Source: Blastobasis lacticolella (Eukaryota; Arthropoda; Insecta; Lepidoptera; Blastobasidae). Taken from it: DNA of 64,000 bases. Positions 21,425 through 32,856 of this stretch are shown here, piece after piece. A program made the position numbers and the translations under genes. The notes under the pieces are model-generated. The model made no database searches. It was not told the origin of the DNA and worked only from the letters and a program-made list of their open reading frames with translations. The first letter of the stretch is position 1. Each line of letters opens with the position of its first letter. The stretch lies in NCBI GenBank assembly GCA_905147135.1, contig LR990053.1, positions 16,876,501 to 16,940,500 on the forward strand. Reading direction: 5' to 3'.

Positions 21425-21690
21425 TACGATAGCGTCGGTGGCCAAGTGGTTAGGGTATCCGACTCGTAAGCGACATATACCGGGTTCAGCTCATAATCCC
21501 ACTACGGCCATGTCTCTTTGTTGTTACATCGTAATGAAATCGTTAGGGAAAACATCGTGATGAAAACTGCACATTCAGTCGCCTGAATGTGTAACCCCTA
21601 TCCAATCTGGTGAGGTTCACCGAGCAGGGTCACTGAAGTCAGATGACAGGCGCTCCACTGTAATTACCTGATCTGCCAAATCCTTGATTT
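21425..21690 (+). mobile_element. SINE family II
   Basis: The head has TCGGTGGCCAAGTGGTTAGG and GACTCGTAAGCGACATATAC, resembling a tRNA-Thr(CGT) anticodon arm, with a degraded B box. The body contains AAAACATCGTGATGAAAACT and GGTTCACCGAGCAGGGTCAC, and ends near ATTACCTGATCTGCCAAATC. The tRNA parent is only a suggestion. Confidence 0.75.
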
Positions 21691-22354
21691 TCGATGATTC
21701 CTATACGAGAGAGAGAGAAAAAGGATAATGAAACGTTGACACACTCGATGAAAATACCACGGGCTAACATTGACAGGACTTGGGTCGTATCAATTAATGC
21801 GATGTGCAATCAATGATAAGGCCACTGGATACCATTGTTATAATCCGAATTCATATAACTTATTTCTGTTATTCATGGTTTTCCGTGGATTTGTATGAAT
21901 CACCGCCAAATGAATCACGGAATAGGAATTTGACTATTAAAACAAAATCTAGCTGTCTTATTTCACTTGGAAGCCTATCCGATCAGCTGCGACTTCCGGT
22001 ACCATTTTGTCATTTACCATGGTCGTTTATACCTTTATAGCGACGCTGTCACTGATAAGTCAGACAATTGAAATGTCATAGCATGTCACTGTGCACCAGC
22101 TACAAATTTCCACGTCCAAACATCAGCAATGCACCGCAAAGTTATTTTAATCGAAGCAGTAATAAATGTTGTCATTTGCATATCCTAAAAGCTTTTCCGT
22201 GTTGATCTTGACAATAAATTGGGTGAATGCGACAATAGAGGTGATTTAAGTACGTTTCGCGTGAGCACGCTCATTGATCGCTGGAGTGGGTGACGTTAAT
22301 TTTAGTACCAACCAACTGTCGAAACTTTCTCTTTCAGTGTAAAGTAAATCATAT
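21691..22354. other. no recognised feature
   Basis: Unique-looking AT-rich sequence with no gene or shared repeat. Confidence 0.4.
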
Positions 22355-22625
22355 TGACGGTAATGTCCCGGTTGTGTTCTTGCGTACGAGGGCCCGGGGT
22401 CCGCCTTGACCATGATTTAGCAGAACAGTGGAGCGACTGCCATGCAGTGGGAGTCTTCCTGCTGATATGATGATGATTATGATGTTGACTGGCATCTGAC
22501 CTCCGTGACCCGTGTCAGAGGAACCTGTCCAGAGTGCAGGTTTCATCGCGATGTTTTTCTTCACCGTACGAGCATCGGTTTGTCTTCAAGTACTACATAA
22601 CTTAGAAAAGAGTCATTCGTAATTG
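22355..22625 (-). mobile_element. SINE family II body, reverse orientation
   Basis: TGTCCCGGTTGTGTTCTTGC, TGACCATGATTTAGCAGAAC, CATCTGACCTCCGTGACCCG and GTGCAGGTTTCATCGCGATG follow the reversed family II order. The tRNA-like head is missing. Confidence 0.65.
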
Positions 22626-22669
22626 TTTAAAAAAATTGATGTATTGACTTTCTCAAGTTAATATATTGT

Positions 22670-22960
22670 ATATTTGATAATATTATGTATGTTAGAAAGC
22701 ATATTACCCAATTTGCTAAAAATACTGATGTACGTAATGTTAATTTAAGAAACAAGAATAAACTGGTGACACCGTTGTTCAGACTTAGTAAAGTAAATTA
22801 ATCTTTCATGGGTAACTGTATAAGATTTTATAATCATATTCCTAAATGTATTATTAATTTGCCTGAATCACAATTTAAAAAAAGGTGAAACAACTTTAAT
22901 ATAAAAGACTATTATAAAATTTATGAATATATCAATGACAAAATGTATGGTGTACTACTA
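22670..22960 (+). pseudogene. LINE reverse transcriptase C-terminal domain remnant
   Basis: One frame reads RNKNKLVTPLFRLSKVN, stop, SFMGNCIRFYNHIPKCIINL and continues PESQFKKR, stop, NNFNIKDYYKIYEYINDK. The order N-x-L-x-TP-x-RLSKV, CIRFYN-x-IP, LP-x-x-x-FK is the familiar tail region of LINE-encoded proteins abundant in Lepidoptera. At least two stops show decay. The catalytic part is absent. Confidence 0.65.
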
Positions 22961-23483
22961 GCTCTTCGAAATAGGAAGATATTTATAAATTTACAATTTT
23001 GTAAATTGGATGAGGATGATTTGATCCATATCAATATTCATTCATTCAATAACAATAGTCATTGATAACCAATAATTTTTAAATATGTACGGCATTGGCA
23101 GTGCATGCTCACTTAAAAGTCTGCCTGGTGGTGGCGTGGGGGTCGGGTCGTTCTTTTCCCTCAAATATAGTTGAATTGGACGATGGCTGGGCCCTGCGTC
23201 ATGCTCGTGAACGGGTGCTGCCTTGGTGGACTGGCCTGCTTTTGCTGTACCATTTTTTTTTTTATTATTAGTTATCTTGACCGATTTGTAGAGGTTCACA
23301 TCATATTCCAATCAAGACAGGCTCACTCAAATTAAATTGACAATGCAATGTAATCATATTTAAATGTACTTGTGGGTTTCTTACCGTTTCTTTCACCCAC
23401 AGATGGTCATTTTCCTAACTGAAGCGGCATACTGACAGACAGACGACATTCTTTCTACTTATTTTTTCCGATCCGAGGGGGCG
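22961..23483. other. no recognised feature
   Basis: An 89-codon minus frame (23042-23311) is rich in Pro, Lys and His and has no recognised domain. Not called as a gene. Confidence 0.35.
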
Positions 23484-23760
23484 ATGCGACTAGTCCGGTT
23501 GGTGCGCGCGGGTCTGAGCGCCGGCAGGCTGGCTGGGGCCGGGCACGCGCCGCACATGATTCGCTTAGGCGGTTATGTGCGTGGTGTGTATCGTTGCCCG
23601 GTGTCTCGCCGGGGTAAGCCCTCGTACGCGCTGATCGGTCCGCATGCGCCGTCCCCTACCTGGATGAGCTCGCTTAACTTTCCCTTTGTTTTCCGTTAGA
23701 TTTCTGCCTCTTGTAAAGAGATTAATTAACGTAATTCTAATTCAATAAATATTTTTTCAT
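23480..23760 (+). other. GC-rich island with a 71-codon frame and polyA signal
   Basis: Bases 23475-23680 are strongly GC-rich in an AT-rich setting, with an open frame 23484-23699 (starts MRLVRLVRAGLSAGRLAGAG, ends LNFPFVFR). AATAAA follows at about 23744 and a T/A-rich end after it. This could be the 3' end of a GC-rich retrotransposon frame or a decayed retrocopy. I do not recognise the protein. Confidence 0.35.
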
Positions 23761-23764
23761 TTTC

Positions 23765-23850
23765 ATTTGCTCGCAGTCGGATTCGAAGCCGGTATCTCTC
23801 GAGACGGATACCTTTACCACCAGGCCAACTCTTCTTACGGCACAATGTAA
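23765..23850 (-). repeat. tRNA-like SINE head
   Basis: Read in reverse: GTTGGCCTGGTGGTAAAGGT (A-box-like), then GGCTTCGAATCCGACTGCGA (B box). Roughly tRNA-sized, but the anticodon arm is not convincing and no CCA-adjacent stem pairs cleanly, so this is a SINE head rather than a gene. Confidence 0.5.
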
Positions 23851-23864
23851 TCTATACCAATATT

Positions 23865-24040
23865 ATAAAGAAGAAAGGTTTGATTTTTTGTTTGTTTGTA
23901 TTGAATAGGCTTCGAAACTACTGGACCGATTTCAAAAATTCTTCCACCGTTGGGAAGCTACACTATCCCCGGGTGACATAGGCTATATACCCGTGTACCC
24001 GTAGTGGTACCCGTGCGAAGCCGGGGCGGCTGCTATATGT
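23865..24040 (+). repeat. Lep1-like short repeat, family F
   Basis: GAAAGGTTTGATTTTTTGTT, GAAACTACTGGACCGATTTC, GACATAGGCTATATACCCGT and CCGTGCGAAGCCGGGGCGGC in order. Same architecture as 18255-18442. Confidence 0.65.
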
Positions 24041-24819
24041 TATAAACCGGGATTGGTCCACCACTTATTCCCCTGCTGCAACCCCTGCTTAGCCAAGATC
24101 TACAAGGACAACCAAATTAGACACAGGTTTGACACTGAGGTATACATACAAACCGTCAGGCCTTTCGAGGAGGCAGATACCACATTGTTCCACTTGCGTT
24201 CCACTGCGTTATCTCCCGGTTATCGATCTTTTCATACATGCAGTACCCGAGGACAAGCTAACACTGTCCTGAAAGCCGCAACTATAAGAATGTAGAAACA
24301 TTGATTCCGGATTTCCCTCCTCAAAAAGCTGTAGAAATTAAATGGATAAGGCAGAATCCCAATCGAGCACATGTCCAGCAAGTAGGTTATAAATTTCTAA
24401 CATTTTGTAGCCAATGACACATAATAAAAGCGCTTAAAACCCTTGGAGGTGCCCATTGTCGCCACAAGGTCGGAATAATATGCTACTCCAGAGTTATAGG
24501 AAATAGAATGCAACATTCAATGTAGAGTTATTGTAATTGTACAAGTAGGGTAGCGGTAGGACAATACGCGAACGAAGTCGCGCCAGGCCAACTAGTTTAA
24601 AGTGCCAAGTTGGAAACATAGGCAATAAGCTACAGCATTTTCACAGTTCATAATATCTACTCAAATTAGTACAAATAAATAAATAATAAATAAATAAATA
24701 TTTTATTTCATTTTAACAACTTCTGTAGCACTAGTGGTCAATATATCTATAGTTTAATTTAATTATCTATAGTTTTATTAGTATTAATTAAAATTACACC
24801 AATATGTCTTTTTGTTGAA
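24041..24819. other. unassigned
   Basis: An 80-codon frame (24053-24295) ends abruptly and has no domain I know. A repeat end (ACGAAGTCGCGCCAGGCCAA) lies near 24572, and an AAAT microsatellite at 24675-24705. Confidence 0.35.
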
Positions 24820-25010
24820 CGGGCTTACTCTCAGCTTATTTCCTTATCTTGCACTTCTGTCGACAGTTAACTACCCAAAAAGTTTGCCTGGAAGAAATCG
24901 CTTTAAGCGATAAGGCCGCCTGTTGCTTCTCCTGCTGTAAATTTTAAGTACCCATTGTATACTTTGATTGTGCAATAAAGCGTTATTCATTCATTCATTC
25001 ATTCATATCT
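24820..25010 (+). repeat. LINE 3' end with TTCA microsatellite
   Basis: GCCTGGAAGAAATCGCTTTA followed by GCGATAAGGCCGCCTG, then ATTGTGCAATAAAGCG and (TTCA)n at 24990-25006 form a widespread lepidopteran LINE 3' end. Only the 3' part is kept. Confidence 0.65.
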
Positions 25011-26289
25011 CTTGCTCGGATTGGCACGAAATGAGCAGATTATTCTAATAAACAATAATTCGAAGAACATTCCTAGTAGGGCCAGACTTAACAGATTATA
25101 ATATACACAGGAAAGAACACTACACTACATCTGGGGTACTACTATACCACAACTATTGCGAGGCCTTAATAGCCTACTCGTATCTGTGCCAAAGGCTGAA
25201 TGCTAGAGTCGCCAATCTCACTAGTTGCAACAGCGAATAATATTATGTGTACTATTTGTGTGGTAATAAAGGAAGGATGTAAGTAGTATTGGAACTGGAT
25301 AAAAATATGTAGATATCACTCCACTCATCGATCTTAACATTCTCATAGATATTTATTAATCATAAAGCAATTTAAATACATGTCACGTTAAAACAATGTC
25401 AAAAATACAACTGTCAACACAAACTAATTCACAATCATGCTTCGTCCCAAATGAGGGTAACTAATAAACGTCAAAGAAATGGAGGAAAAAGAAACGAGCA
25501 ATATAATTATAATCTGCTGTGATAAAACATCGTCAAATAAAGTTGAAAACTATTCGAATAGTCCCACATTCTCATTCTCATTGTAGTTATTGATCTTAAT
25601 GTGAGCGTCTGCCACTGCATAATATAGTAGTAAATTTCTATGCGTCAGAAGCCTCCAGTTAATGCCTTCCACTCACCATCATGCGGCTTTTGAAGTGGCA
25701 TGACAAAAATACACACACGGTCAGTTTGGCTTGACAAACCTATTTCATCATGCCACTTGACAAGGTAAGTGGTCGGCGTTATGCTACAACTAGAACGCAG
25801 CAAAGCAACCATTCTCTTTGGGTCTCGCACAAATTACCGTGCATTCGAAGATAGGCCTGAAATAATTCAGCCTTATAGTGTTACTGAGTCATTGGCCCGC
25901 TCCAGCTAAGCCGAGCCAAACTGTGTGCATAATTACCACAGTTAAGCCCGGGCATAACCGTTAACTGTACTGAGAATGTCCAACTTTTAAACGCCACCAT
26001 GACTGCAAGCTGTTTCTCGATCCGCGTAATTTGGCAGCATTTTTGCGGGTAAAGCCTATATTGCAGCGAGTTTCAGATTTCGCTTGATTGATGGTGGATG
26101 TATACCGAGAAGTTTATAATTAAATTCCGTGGGTTGTTTTTATATTGTTTTTGTACTGATTTATTTTACTGGCTTTTGCAGCTTATCGCGTTCGGTCGAA
26201 TATGGTCTGTACGTACGTAGAATGCGAAGTATGTTCGTTATTAGATATTTCAAGAGAATTAACAAACTTAATCTATTTACTACCACAAT
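25011..26289. other. no recognised feature
   Basis: About 1.3 kb with only short, overlapping frames. No repeat shared with the window was seen. Confidence 0.4.
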
Positions 26290-26769
26290 CGACGCCTCGG
26301 TATCTGCCATTGCCGAGCCGTCCGTATGCAGCCGACGCCCGACGTCTGCCACCGCCGGGCAGTCCACATGCAGTCGACACATCGACGTCTGCAATCGCCG
26401 TGCCGTCCGCGTGCAGGCGACGCGACGACGTCTGCCATTGCCGTGCCGTCTGCTTGCAGTCGACTCGTCGACGTCTGCGATCGCAGTGCCGAGGGCCTAG
26501 TGTGAGTTCCGCTTCGATTTTACTTAACTATCGCGTTTGCGTTTACGTCGAAATTAGTATGAAGAAAAAAACTTTAACGTACCACTAGGCGGCGCTATAT
26601 ATTTTTTCATACTAATTTCGACGTAAACGCAAACGCGATAGTAAAGTAAAATCGAAGCGGAACTCACACTAGGCCCTCAGTTTGCATGCAGTCTACGCGT
26701 CGACGTGTGCCACTGTCGTGTTATCCGCAAGCAGTCGACTCGTCTGTCATCATCGCGAACATGCCGTAG
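26290..26769. repeat. 43-bp minisatellite, about six units
   Basis: Units start at 26290, 26333, 26375, 26418, 26461 and 26693. The core is CGACGTCTGCCATTGCCGTG followed by CCGTC..TGCAGT. All whole units are 42-43 bp, so the array does not keep a reading frame. Unit five is split by the element at 26491-26679, and a seventh, degraded unit starts at 26736. GC content is far above the surroundings. Confidence 0.85.
26491..26679. mobile_element. 189-bp long-terminal-repeat-arm MITE inside the minisatellite
   Basis: The left arm starts GAGGGCCTAGTGTGAGTTCC and the right arm is its complement, extending about 70 bp (through CGTTTGCGTTTACGTCGAAA) with few differences. The short centre contains CCACTAGGCGGCGCT. 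It interrupts minisatellite unit five between GCAGTGCC and GTTTGCATG. No coding frame. Confidence 0.85.
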
Positions 26770-27639
26770 ACAACGTGCCGTTTGTGTATGAGCTCTAAAA
26801 AGTAAAGCATTCATATTAAACCATACAAAATCTACAATATAAAAGTATTAGTAGAAAAACATACGTAAGCACATGACGTTGTATCTGTTGTGAAAGTTGA
26901 GCCATAATCCCGTCTCGTGAAACAGGCGCTGCGGTCGCCAAACTTCCCCAATGATCAATCACTCGGTTTGGACTCAAATTGTTTTATTTTAAACGTCGCC
27001 TGTGAGACAGAGTCGTATTAAGAGTCCGTGGACCGTTGCAACCAAAAGGTCCAAATTGACCATCGCGTAGAAAGATCAAAATTGTTTTACTGCTTTTAAC
27101 TTGCTGTGAATCCTAACGAGTCCGATAAGGTGGTACAAAGAAAAGTTTAAAACTAATGTTACCCGCGTACGGGAAAAAATAGTCCATAGACGAACGAAAC
27201 AAGACAATATTCTAGTCCATGTAAATCTATGTAAATGGACAATATTTCAATGTATTATCTTACGAAGTTCTAAGAATAACTATAGACGCGACAGCAACGT
27301 TATCGCCCAAGTTCTTCACTTACTTCACTTAGCATTGCTTAGCTAAATATTCATAAAATTCTATGGAAGAATTTTATAACCTTTTTTAAAAACCATTGTA
27401 AAAAGAAAGGGAAAGATATAACTGACTTGCACCAGCGTCACCCAGCGTAGACGTCAATTCCTTTTCATCATCCTTCACAATCTGAAGAGGCTATTTGAAA
27501 TATAATTTCCAATACCTGCCGAAAGACTGATCTAAATACTTATACTCATAACCTATCTTCCTATTTACGTACGGCACCGATTATGACTTGCCACTAGGAA
27601 ACACAGCATAACGACCAATGCCACTAGGAAACACAGCAT
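26770..27639. other. no recognised feature
   Basis: AT-rich, nothing supported. Confidence 0.4.
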
Positions 27640-27705
27640 AAAATTCATCATTTTGATTTCTGCTCGGCCGGGAATCGAACCCAGGACTTCTACGTGGCTG
27701 ACGCC
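27640..27705 (-). repeat. SINE I head fragment
   Basis: AAAATTCATCATTTTGATTT and CGGCCGGGAATCGAACCCAG are the reversed SINE I centre and B box. The tail is absent. Confidence 0.65.
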
Positions 27706-27710
27706 TATAT

Positions 27711-27738
27711 TATAGATTAGATTAGATTAGATTAGATT
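27711..27738. repeat. (GATTA)n microsatellite
   Basis: About five tandem ATTAG units, right after the SINE I fragment. Confidence 0.8.
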
Positions 27739-28767
27739 TATTTATTTATCTATGAAAATTACCTTATATTATTATACATTTCATAACATAAGTAACTCAC
27801 AAAGATATCGTCTTAAATTTGAATATAACAATGTCATGGTAAATATACAAATATTAGAAGCATGTCAAATTAAAAATCATTATTTAATAAAATAAAAATT
27901 CGATAGAATATGATAAGTGAGTAGGTATACAAACAATACCTAAGGATTAAAATATCATGTATACATTCTATACATAGTAATACCTTCACATTGAAACCTG
28001 CAACGTTACGATTCCAACACACATTCGCATAAAACAACACTTCACTCCCGCCAAAAGTGCTAGACAATGTAATCCGAGTCCGTCTGACATGCTACTTTGA
28101 ATCCGGAGGTGGTAGGAAAATGGGAAAACTCGGAACAGAGGTCGCGACGTCAACTTGACGTATCACTCCACTTTAGAACCCCTTAAGACGGCTCTGGCGT
28201 TCCTACGGGTTTCCCGAACTTCCAATGAGATTGTATTGGCTACCTACCAAGTTGGAGCTCTGGCTAAAGTTTACTCCCGGCCCAATATAGGCAATGGTAT
28301 CATTTTATTATTCGGCCTCCAACTCGGTTCCATTGAAAATGTATTAAATGAAATTTTCATACTCAATTTTCAACGGGCCATTGAAAAATGGATGCTGAGT
28401 TTATGGAGGATAGTGTATTGTTATGGGTGTTCTGAATTGGCTTATGGGTTGTATGGCGTGGTATTTATTGGGGGTAGTGGTTGTTATGGGGGTTGTGAAA
28501 TTTAATACTGAATGTGAACGAGCCCTAATGCTTGGAGATTTTTGAAAATGTTTAACTTAGTACAGTCGCACTTTTACATATATGCATTATTACTCTTTGA
28601 AAAAAATCCTTTGTAGCTACAGCCACAGGAAATTAGATTGAAATTGAAAGAAGGGCCTATTAGCTGTCCCTTAGGCCCAATGACTAATCCTTAAAACTTA
28701 ATATTTATAGATTTTGTTATTTTATAATTGAAAATTGTTCGAATTTCCATACTGTGTCTCAAAAAAA
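27739..28767. other. no recognised feature
   Basis: A 116-codon + frame at 28155-28505 is the longest here but has no domain, odd composition and no splice or promoter support. Treated as incidental. Confidence 0.35.
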
Positions 28768-28990
28768 ATTTTTTTTTGTTTTTTTTTTTTTAGTTCTTTC
28801 TGTCCCACTGCAGGGCAAAGGCCTCCCTTTCGATCTTCCACGACTCACGGTCGGATGCTTTCCTCGGCCAATCCTTAGAAAAGACGTCCAACTCGTCCCG
28901 CCATCTCCGTTTAGGCCTTCCGCGCTTCCTTGTTAGGTTTTGTGGGGTCCAGTCAGTGGATATTTTTGCCCACAATTCGTTTGGCATGCG
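28768..28990 (-). pseudogene. RTE-type LINE 3' end with poly-A
   Basis: The minus-strand frame reads RGRPKRRWRDELDVFSKDWP and then DRESWKIEREAFALQW, the usual C-terminal end of RTE-type LINEs. A T-tract at 28768-28791 is the poly-A tail. It is strongly 5'-truncated (about 65 codons remain), with an open frame but no catalytic domain. Confidence 0.75.
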
Positions 28991-29849
28991 ACATACATGT
29001 CATAAATTAAGATTTTTTGATAATACAGCTTCAAATTATTATTTTTTTATTTAGGAAGTAGTAACGTATGGTTACAATAAATTTAAGAATATTTGCACAT
29101 AACTTTAACTTTTTTAAGTCAAAAATCCATTGTGATTTTTAAAAGCAAAACTGACAAATTGATTTTGAATTGTAATTAAAAAATAACCGCAAGCGATTTG
29201 GAAATTATTTTAATTTGAAAATGTTGTCTTCTTTATTCCCTTTCGAACAGTATGCAACAATTTATTTTCAGGAGTGATTACGCTGATTTTAAACCAACGC
29301 TAAACCCAGCAATGTTTAACCAAACCACAGTGGTTAGTTCCAACAAAAAGCGGATCACGTTGGAAAATATCAGAAGACCTTTCATGTCATCAGAGTGATT
29401 AGACCACACACATAGGTATGAAGTTGACATAGGCACATATATTTCGTTTGAACTCAAAATGGGTTTGCTCAAAGCAATATGGTCCGTGAAATCCGACTCT
29501 TTTGATAAAAGGCTTCATTCGGGCGCGCATCCTAGCATTCGTTTTATATTCGGTCGTATGGGACATACACACAGAGGGACAGGCCGGCTGTTGATATTAA
29601 TCACACTGTACAGTATGATCTCTGAAAGAACTAAAGGATCGTTTTCAACGGAAGATCGCCAGGAAAAATATTTAGAGTAAAATATGGCGCATGACATTTT
29701 AGAATTAAAATTATTCTACATGCTATACGTGAGCTTAAAATAGAAGAGCGGTGTCTTTTAACACAGGCCTAGCCTAAAAGAAGATACTTGCCGCTAGTTT
29801 TATACAGAAATTGTTAAAATAAAATATTTATTTATTTATGGGGTTCTAA
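28991..29849. other. no recognised feature
   Basis: Opposite-strand frames at 29459-29697 overlap and are not supported. AT-rich. Confidence 0.4.
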
Positions 29850-29985
29850 AGGCATCTCTACCTGTAGATAGAGCTATAACCTCACCAATAAGGATGCCGA
29901 AGACCGTGCGAGGTGGGCCAAGAGAAGCAGGAAGGCGGACCATGGGCCCTCGCAACCAGGACATAACGCCAAGATGATGATAAAT
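29850..29985 (+). pseudogene. RTE-type LINE C-terminal remnant
   Basis: One frame reads NKDAEDRARWAKRSRKADHG followed by PSQPGHNAKMM. DAEDRARW-x-K-x-SRKADP-like is the end of RTE-type LINE proteins, here truncated on the 5' side. It abuts the SINE I tail at 29985. Confidence 0.6.
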
Positions 29986-30242
29986 AAATAAATAAATAAA
30001 TAGATAATCGTGGACAAATTCACACAGCGCCATCTAGCCCCAAAGTAAGCATAGCTTGTGTTATGGATGCTAGATAACTGATAAACTACATATATACTTT
30101 TTTTTTTTTAAATACATACTTATTATACATAGAACACCCAGACCCGTAACAGAAATTAAAATTCATCATTTCAATTTCTGTCCGGCCGGAAATCGAACCC
30201 GGGACCGGCATGTTGACCACTGACCCACTCAGGTTGTCAAAC
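29986..30242 (-). mobile_element. SINE family I
   Basis: The (AAAT)n tail at 29986-30003 is followed by ACACAGCGCCATCTAGCCCC, CAGACCCGTAACAGAAATTA and the reversed B box GAAATCGAACCCGGGACC. The head ends near GGTTGTCAAA at 30242. Missing bases around the anticodon-like arm. Confidence 0.85.
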
Positions 30243-30434
30243 CTGTAGAAGAACCTAAAGGCGGCACCGCATCTGCTCCCAGGTTGCAGATGTCCTGGAA
30301 GACGGTCGCTGCTTTTCATCAGGTGGACCTTCCGAGAGCGTGCCTCCCTGAGGAATAAAAAGAAATTTCATCCAACTATTTGTAAAAAACTTAGGTACGT
30401 AGAAACTTGTATACGCTATGTGACTTCAATAGTG

Positions 30435-30691
30435 GTAGAGCTCGTCTAATCTAAAATGACGCGCCCCACTATCGCATTAACGCACACAAGCAAGTTTAAA
30501 ATATGGACGCAATACATATACAAATGCCGTTGTAATTGGTCATTCAGTTGCCGATGAGACACCAACGTAGGAGCACGCGTCGTTCATTGGCTTCCTCACA
30601 GATGAAGTGTCGTTATCAATATTTGCACTCACACATCGAAATCAACTAACTAAGTAGTGGGGCGCGTCATTTTAGACTAGACGAGCTCTAC
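30435..30691. mobile_element. 257-bp inverted-repeat MITE
   Basis: Ends GTAGAGCTCGTCTAATCTAA and the complement of GTAGAGCTCGTCTAGTCTAA match for about 37 bp with one difference, and both continue to GACGCGCCCCACTA. No coding sequence. No clear target duplication, so no superfamily is given. Confidence 0.8.
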
Positions 30692-30889
30692 GATGAAGCA
30701 CTTGTGTTGCGTTCGTTACGTTTTCATTTACCGTTATGAATTCAATATTTCATTGGTATTCTCGTTTGGCTTTAGTTATTATAAAGTAGCGCTTCTCTGT
30801 CCCAATTCGACTTAAGAGGAAAGGCTGTGCAATTTTATTCCAAACAAAATAGTGATTTCGTATTCCCCATTTTCTCCTACTTTTTAACA

Positions 30890-31850
30890 CTAGTGTCATG
30901 ATTTTCATACACAGAGTAGACATTGGCCATTAGCATGTCTGTGCTTTCTTTTTCTAAACCTCTTTACCAATTTTTATAGAACAAAGCTAGAACCATTTCG
31001 ATTAAACTGGCTTTCAAATAGAGAAAACCGCATTCAAATCGGAGCTACTCTACCTCAGACAGATACACAAAGCCACAGATACACGTCACACTTATAAAAC
31101 CCCTCTTTTGTCGTCGGGGTAGTAATATAATAATATTTTATATGTGGTCGCAGTTGCTGCTGTTGCTAGCTTTGCTCCATAGGTTGTTGCTATTCTGATC
31201 TGCCAATGGCAATTGGAGACACCCTGATTGCGGCCTTTGGCATCACACTCACACCCTCGATAGATATATTGCGACCTTTGGCACCACACTCATCTCAATG
31301 AAAGGCCGATGAGACCCGCCACCAGCGCAGATGAGTTTAAAATCAAAACGAAATCACTTTTGTACAGGGACTGGGTTTTCTACTAGAGTCATGATTTTCA
31401 TACACAGAGTATATTTTGGCATTAGTATGTCTGTGTTTTCTTTTTCTAAACCACAGGACCGATTTTAAAGTAAAGAACCATTTCGATTTACCTGGATTTC
31501 AAATAAAGAAAACCGCGTTTAAATCGGTCTATTCGTTCGTGAGCTACGTTGCCACACACAGAGACACAGAGCCTCAGATACACACCAGAAACACACGTCA
31601 ACCTTATAACCTCTCTTTTTTGGTCCGGGGTTAAAAATAGCGTGTGTGTGCGACCCCCTGCTAGCTTTCCTCCATAGGTCGGTCCTGTTCCACTCTGCCA
31701 ATGGCAATCATAGACACCCTCGATAGATATATTGCATCCTTTGGCATCACACTCCTCTCAATGAAAGGCCGATGAGCTCCGCCGCCAGCGCAGATGAGTT
31801 TAAAATCAAAACGAAATCACGTTTGTACAGGGGCGTCACATTTTCACGAG
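30890..31850. repeat. tandem direct duplication, about 0.48 kb unit
   Basis: CATGATTTTCATACACAGAG occurs at 30898 and 31391, and ATGAGTTTAAAATCAAAACG at 31331 and 31794. In between, CTGCCAATGGCAAT, ACCCTCGATAGATATATTGC and TCAATGAAAGGCCGATGAG recur in the same order. Units are roughly 30890-31382 and 31383-31850, each with a repeat family D part followed by an apparently non-repeat part. Divergence is considerable, so the event is not recent. Confidence 0.8.
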
Positions 31851-32644
31851 CCAAGGAAGCTATGAATAAATTTCCTAGTTCGTTACTGGCTACATTCAGC
31901 GGTGGTGGCAGGCGTCCCGAGGGCAAGATGCAATGCAAATCATTCCATAGATACCTTGGCTCCGATCCGCTAATATAATAGTGTCGAAATGAAGTGACAA
32001 TTGGATGGAAATCGAAGGACTGGCGTAATATTACGGGTGTTCTTTTAATGGAAAAGGACGAGGTTCTACTTTGTAACTTTTACACGTAAAGAAACGTATG
32101 AATGCCCGGGTGTATGACGAGTTCCTGCTGTAAGTACCACATTGAACTTCGGGGTAAATAACTTGTATGTTATTCAAAATAGCTACTAGTGGCAAAAATT
32201 TCATCAAAATCCATTCAGTAGCTTTTGAGTGATTTTAACCTCACAAACTTTATGTTACTTATGATTACATACACCTTCGCAGCTAATTACGACCGTAATT
32301 ATATTAAATTGAATTAGTAAATTTCCGGATACGTTGATACGAACTTAGGACTAAAAGAGTAACCCTGGTAAATATTATTGTCATCATCCAAAGACATCAG
32401 CCGTAAGCACATAGACAAAAGAAAGCCCTTTCTTGAGTGCTGACTGTGTACATCGGCTCCCTCCAGGTGCAAGTATCTTTATTAAGATTTTTAAAATCTT
32501 AAACACTACATAGAAAAATTATAAACAACCTAAAATTAGGTAAATGAACCTAATCTAAAAAAAATATTTTTACAAAAGACTTCTATCTATTTCTAGCGTA
32601 TACTCGTTTACCTAAATCAATGTTTGTACAAATGTCTCCTAGAT
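31851..32644. other. no recognised feature
   Basis: No gene supported. A family D/Lep1-like scrap (ATCAAAATCCATTCAGTAGC) is near 32203. Confidence 0.35.
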
Positions 32645-32856
32645 CATTGTCTATCTCCATACGTTGGCCGAGGAATCAGCTAGCCTTAAGCTCACCGGTG
32701 GAATGAGTGCAACGAATAGCTTTTTAGCTTCATGGCCCCACAGCCCCAAAGTTTCCACAGCAAACGCCGCTCCCTTCAAAATTTTCAGGCCCATATGTCC
32801 ACCTAAACCCTCTAAATGCCTACTTCCTCCACAACAGTGGGTGTCAAACAATTAAT
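32645..32856 (-). pseudogene. probable LINE-encoded C-terminal remnant
   Basis: The minus-strand frame contains AAFAVETLGLWGHEAKKLFV followed by ALIPPVSLRLAD. The string FAVETLG-x-WG-x-EA resembles a segment near the C-terminus of a widespread insect LINE protein that usually goes on to an IQRGNAAS-type motif, which is missing here. It is recalled by pattern only. Confidence 0.4.

Noticed and set aside
27706..27740. Telomere-like repeat
   Set aside because: The unit is GATTA/ATTAG, not the insect TTAGG telomere repeat, and is only about five units long.
28155..28505. 116-codon open frame on the + strand
   Set aside because: No domain, no start context or splice support, low-complexity Gly/Tyr end. 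Length is within chance for this stretch.
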